From positions 124,001 through 188,000 of the forward strand of contig JARLIS010000061.1 in assembly GCA_031291615.1 (NCBI GenBank): 64,000 nucleotides of DNA. Reading direction: 5' to 3'. This stretch comes from Parvibaculum sp. GTDB taxonomy: Bacteria; Pseudomonadota; Alphaproteobacteria; Parvibaculales; Parvibaculaceae. This document shows positions 63,457 to 64,000 of this stretch, piece by piece; position 1 is the stretch's first letter; every line of letters begins with the position of its first letter. The notes beneath the pieces are model-generated. The model worked only from the letters and a program-made list of their open reading frames with translations. It was not told the origin of the DNA and searched no databases. The translations under genes and the position numbers were made by a program.

Positions 63457-64000
63457 ATGAGCAACGATTACGTCGTCAAGGACATCAACCTCGCCGATTG
63501 GGGCCGCAAGGAAATCGACATCGCCGAGACCGAAATGCCGGGCCTCATGGCGACCCGGGCCGAATACGGCAAGGCGCAGCCGCTGAAGGGCGCGCGCATC
63601 GCGGGCTCGCTGCACATGACGATCCAGACCGCCGTGCTGATCGAGACGCTGACGGCCCTGGGCGCCGATGTCCGCTGGGCCTCCTGCAACATCTATTCGA
63701 CGCAGGACCATGCCGCCGCCGCCATCGCGGCCTCGGGCACGCCCGTCTTCGCGATCAAGGGCGAGAGCCTTGAAGACTACTGGGAATATACCCACCGCAT
63801 TTTCGAATGGGCCGATGGCGGCGCGCCCAACATGATCCTCGACGACGGCGGCGACGCGACGCTGCTCGTCCATCTCGGCCTGCGCGCCGAGCAGGGCGAC
63901 GTCGCCTTCCTCGAAACCGCCTCGAACGAGGAAGAAGAAATCCTCTATGCCGCGATCAAGCGCCGCCTGAAGCACAAGCACGGCTGGTACGGCCAGCTCG
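63457..64000 (+). CDS. ahcY: adenosylhomocysteinase (5' part, runs off the window)
   Basis: S-adenosylhomocysteine hydrolase, which clears SAH to homocysteine and adenosine. Only the first 181 codons are in the window. They match the family start: [66 protein letters not shown] and [11 protein letters not shown] with substrate and adenine contacts. AAGGAG lies 5 nt before the ATG at 63457. It follows the hprK-EIIA-HPr module and has its own promoter, a common order in Rhizobiales. Confidence 0.97.
   Translation, partial: MSNDYVVKDINLADWGRKEIDIAETEMPGLMATRAEYGKAQPLKGARIAGSLHMTIQTAVLIETLTALGADVRWASCNIYSTQDHAAAAIAASGTPVFAIKGESLEDYWEYTHRIFEWADGGAPNMILDDGGDATLLVHLGLRAEQGDVAFLETASNEEEEILYAAIKRRLKHKHGWYGQL

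Overview
The window is a GC-rich, densely packed chromosomal segment of an alphaproteobacterium. The signs are a RegB/RegA redox pair, a ChvG/ChvI - short HprK - PTS IIA - HPr - ahcY block, an MmcB-type repair protein and an NsrR-type operator. The best guess is a Hyphomicrobiales (Rhizobiales) member, possibly Parvibaculum-like; the genus is inference only. I see no phage, insertion sequence, CRISPR array or plasmid module; it reads as core chromosome with a few accessory genes.

Layout. 0-7 kb: gyrB, a TetR regulator, a low-complexity EF-hand protein with a natural six-His run, a class A penicillin-binding protein and a zinc peptidase. 7.6-12 kb: PHA depolymerase, then leuA behind a Leu-rich leader peptide and attenuator, then a Sco copper chaperone. 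12-18.7 kb: ankyrin protein, metallo-beta-lactamase-fold hydrolase, RegB/RegA, MmcB with a kinase-like phosphotransferase, and a ferritin-like di-iron protein. 19-26.3 kb: RND/MMPL exporter, TerB-like protein, cytochrome P450, HAD hydrolase, a four-helix membrane protein, a SPOR protein and a ParA-like ATPase. 26.5-33 kb: bioA, bioB, bioF and bioD, interrupted by a Glyoxalase_8-like protein, a GIY-YIG protein and a quinone-oxidoreductase-type enzyme that overlaps bioF. 33-38 kb: small membrane protein, DNA alkylation-repair pair (MGMT plus Ada-N/AlkA fusion), MFS carrier, and a group III truncated hemoglobin with a membrane partner behind a perfect NsrR-type palindrome. 38-46 kb: high-affinity phosphate uptake (pstS, long-form pstC and pstA, pstB) facing an OprP/OprO-type porin with a good PHO box. 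46-51 kb: sulfotransferase, SDR/LysR divergent pair, tRNA-Arg(CCG), PAS protein, ABC ATPase. 51-58.7 kb: polA, membrane protein, small ESFPASDPPSW protein, GST-like protein, WYL regulator, pckA. 59-64 kb: ChvI, ChvG, HprK, EIIA, HPr and the start of ahcY.

How the genes fit together. Several sensing circuits are visible with their likely cis elements: leucine supply (leader peptide and attenuator on leuA), nitric oxide (NsrR-type box on the hemoglobin pair), phosphate (PHO boxes on the porin and, more weakly, on pstS), redox (RegB has the family's phospho-acceptor His and redox Cys at the expected spacing) and envelope/carbon status (ChvG/ChvI beside the nitrogen-PTS-like HprK/EIIA/HPr module and pckA). 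Four of the biotin genes lie within 6.5 kb. Nothing here is clearly a wholly new system. The most worthwhile leads are the apparently leaderless leu leader, the NO-linked hemoglobin/membrane pair, the oversized PstC/PstA permeases, the di-iron protein and RND exporter facing each other across a palindrome-rich spacer, and an isolated Fur-like palindrome upstream of pckA and chvI.
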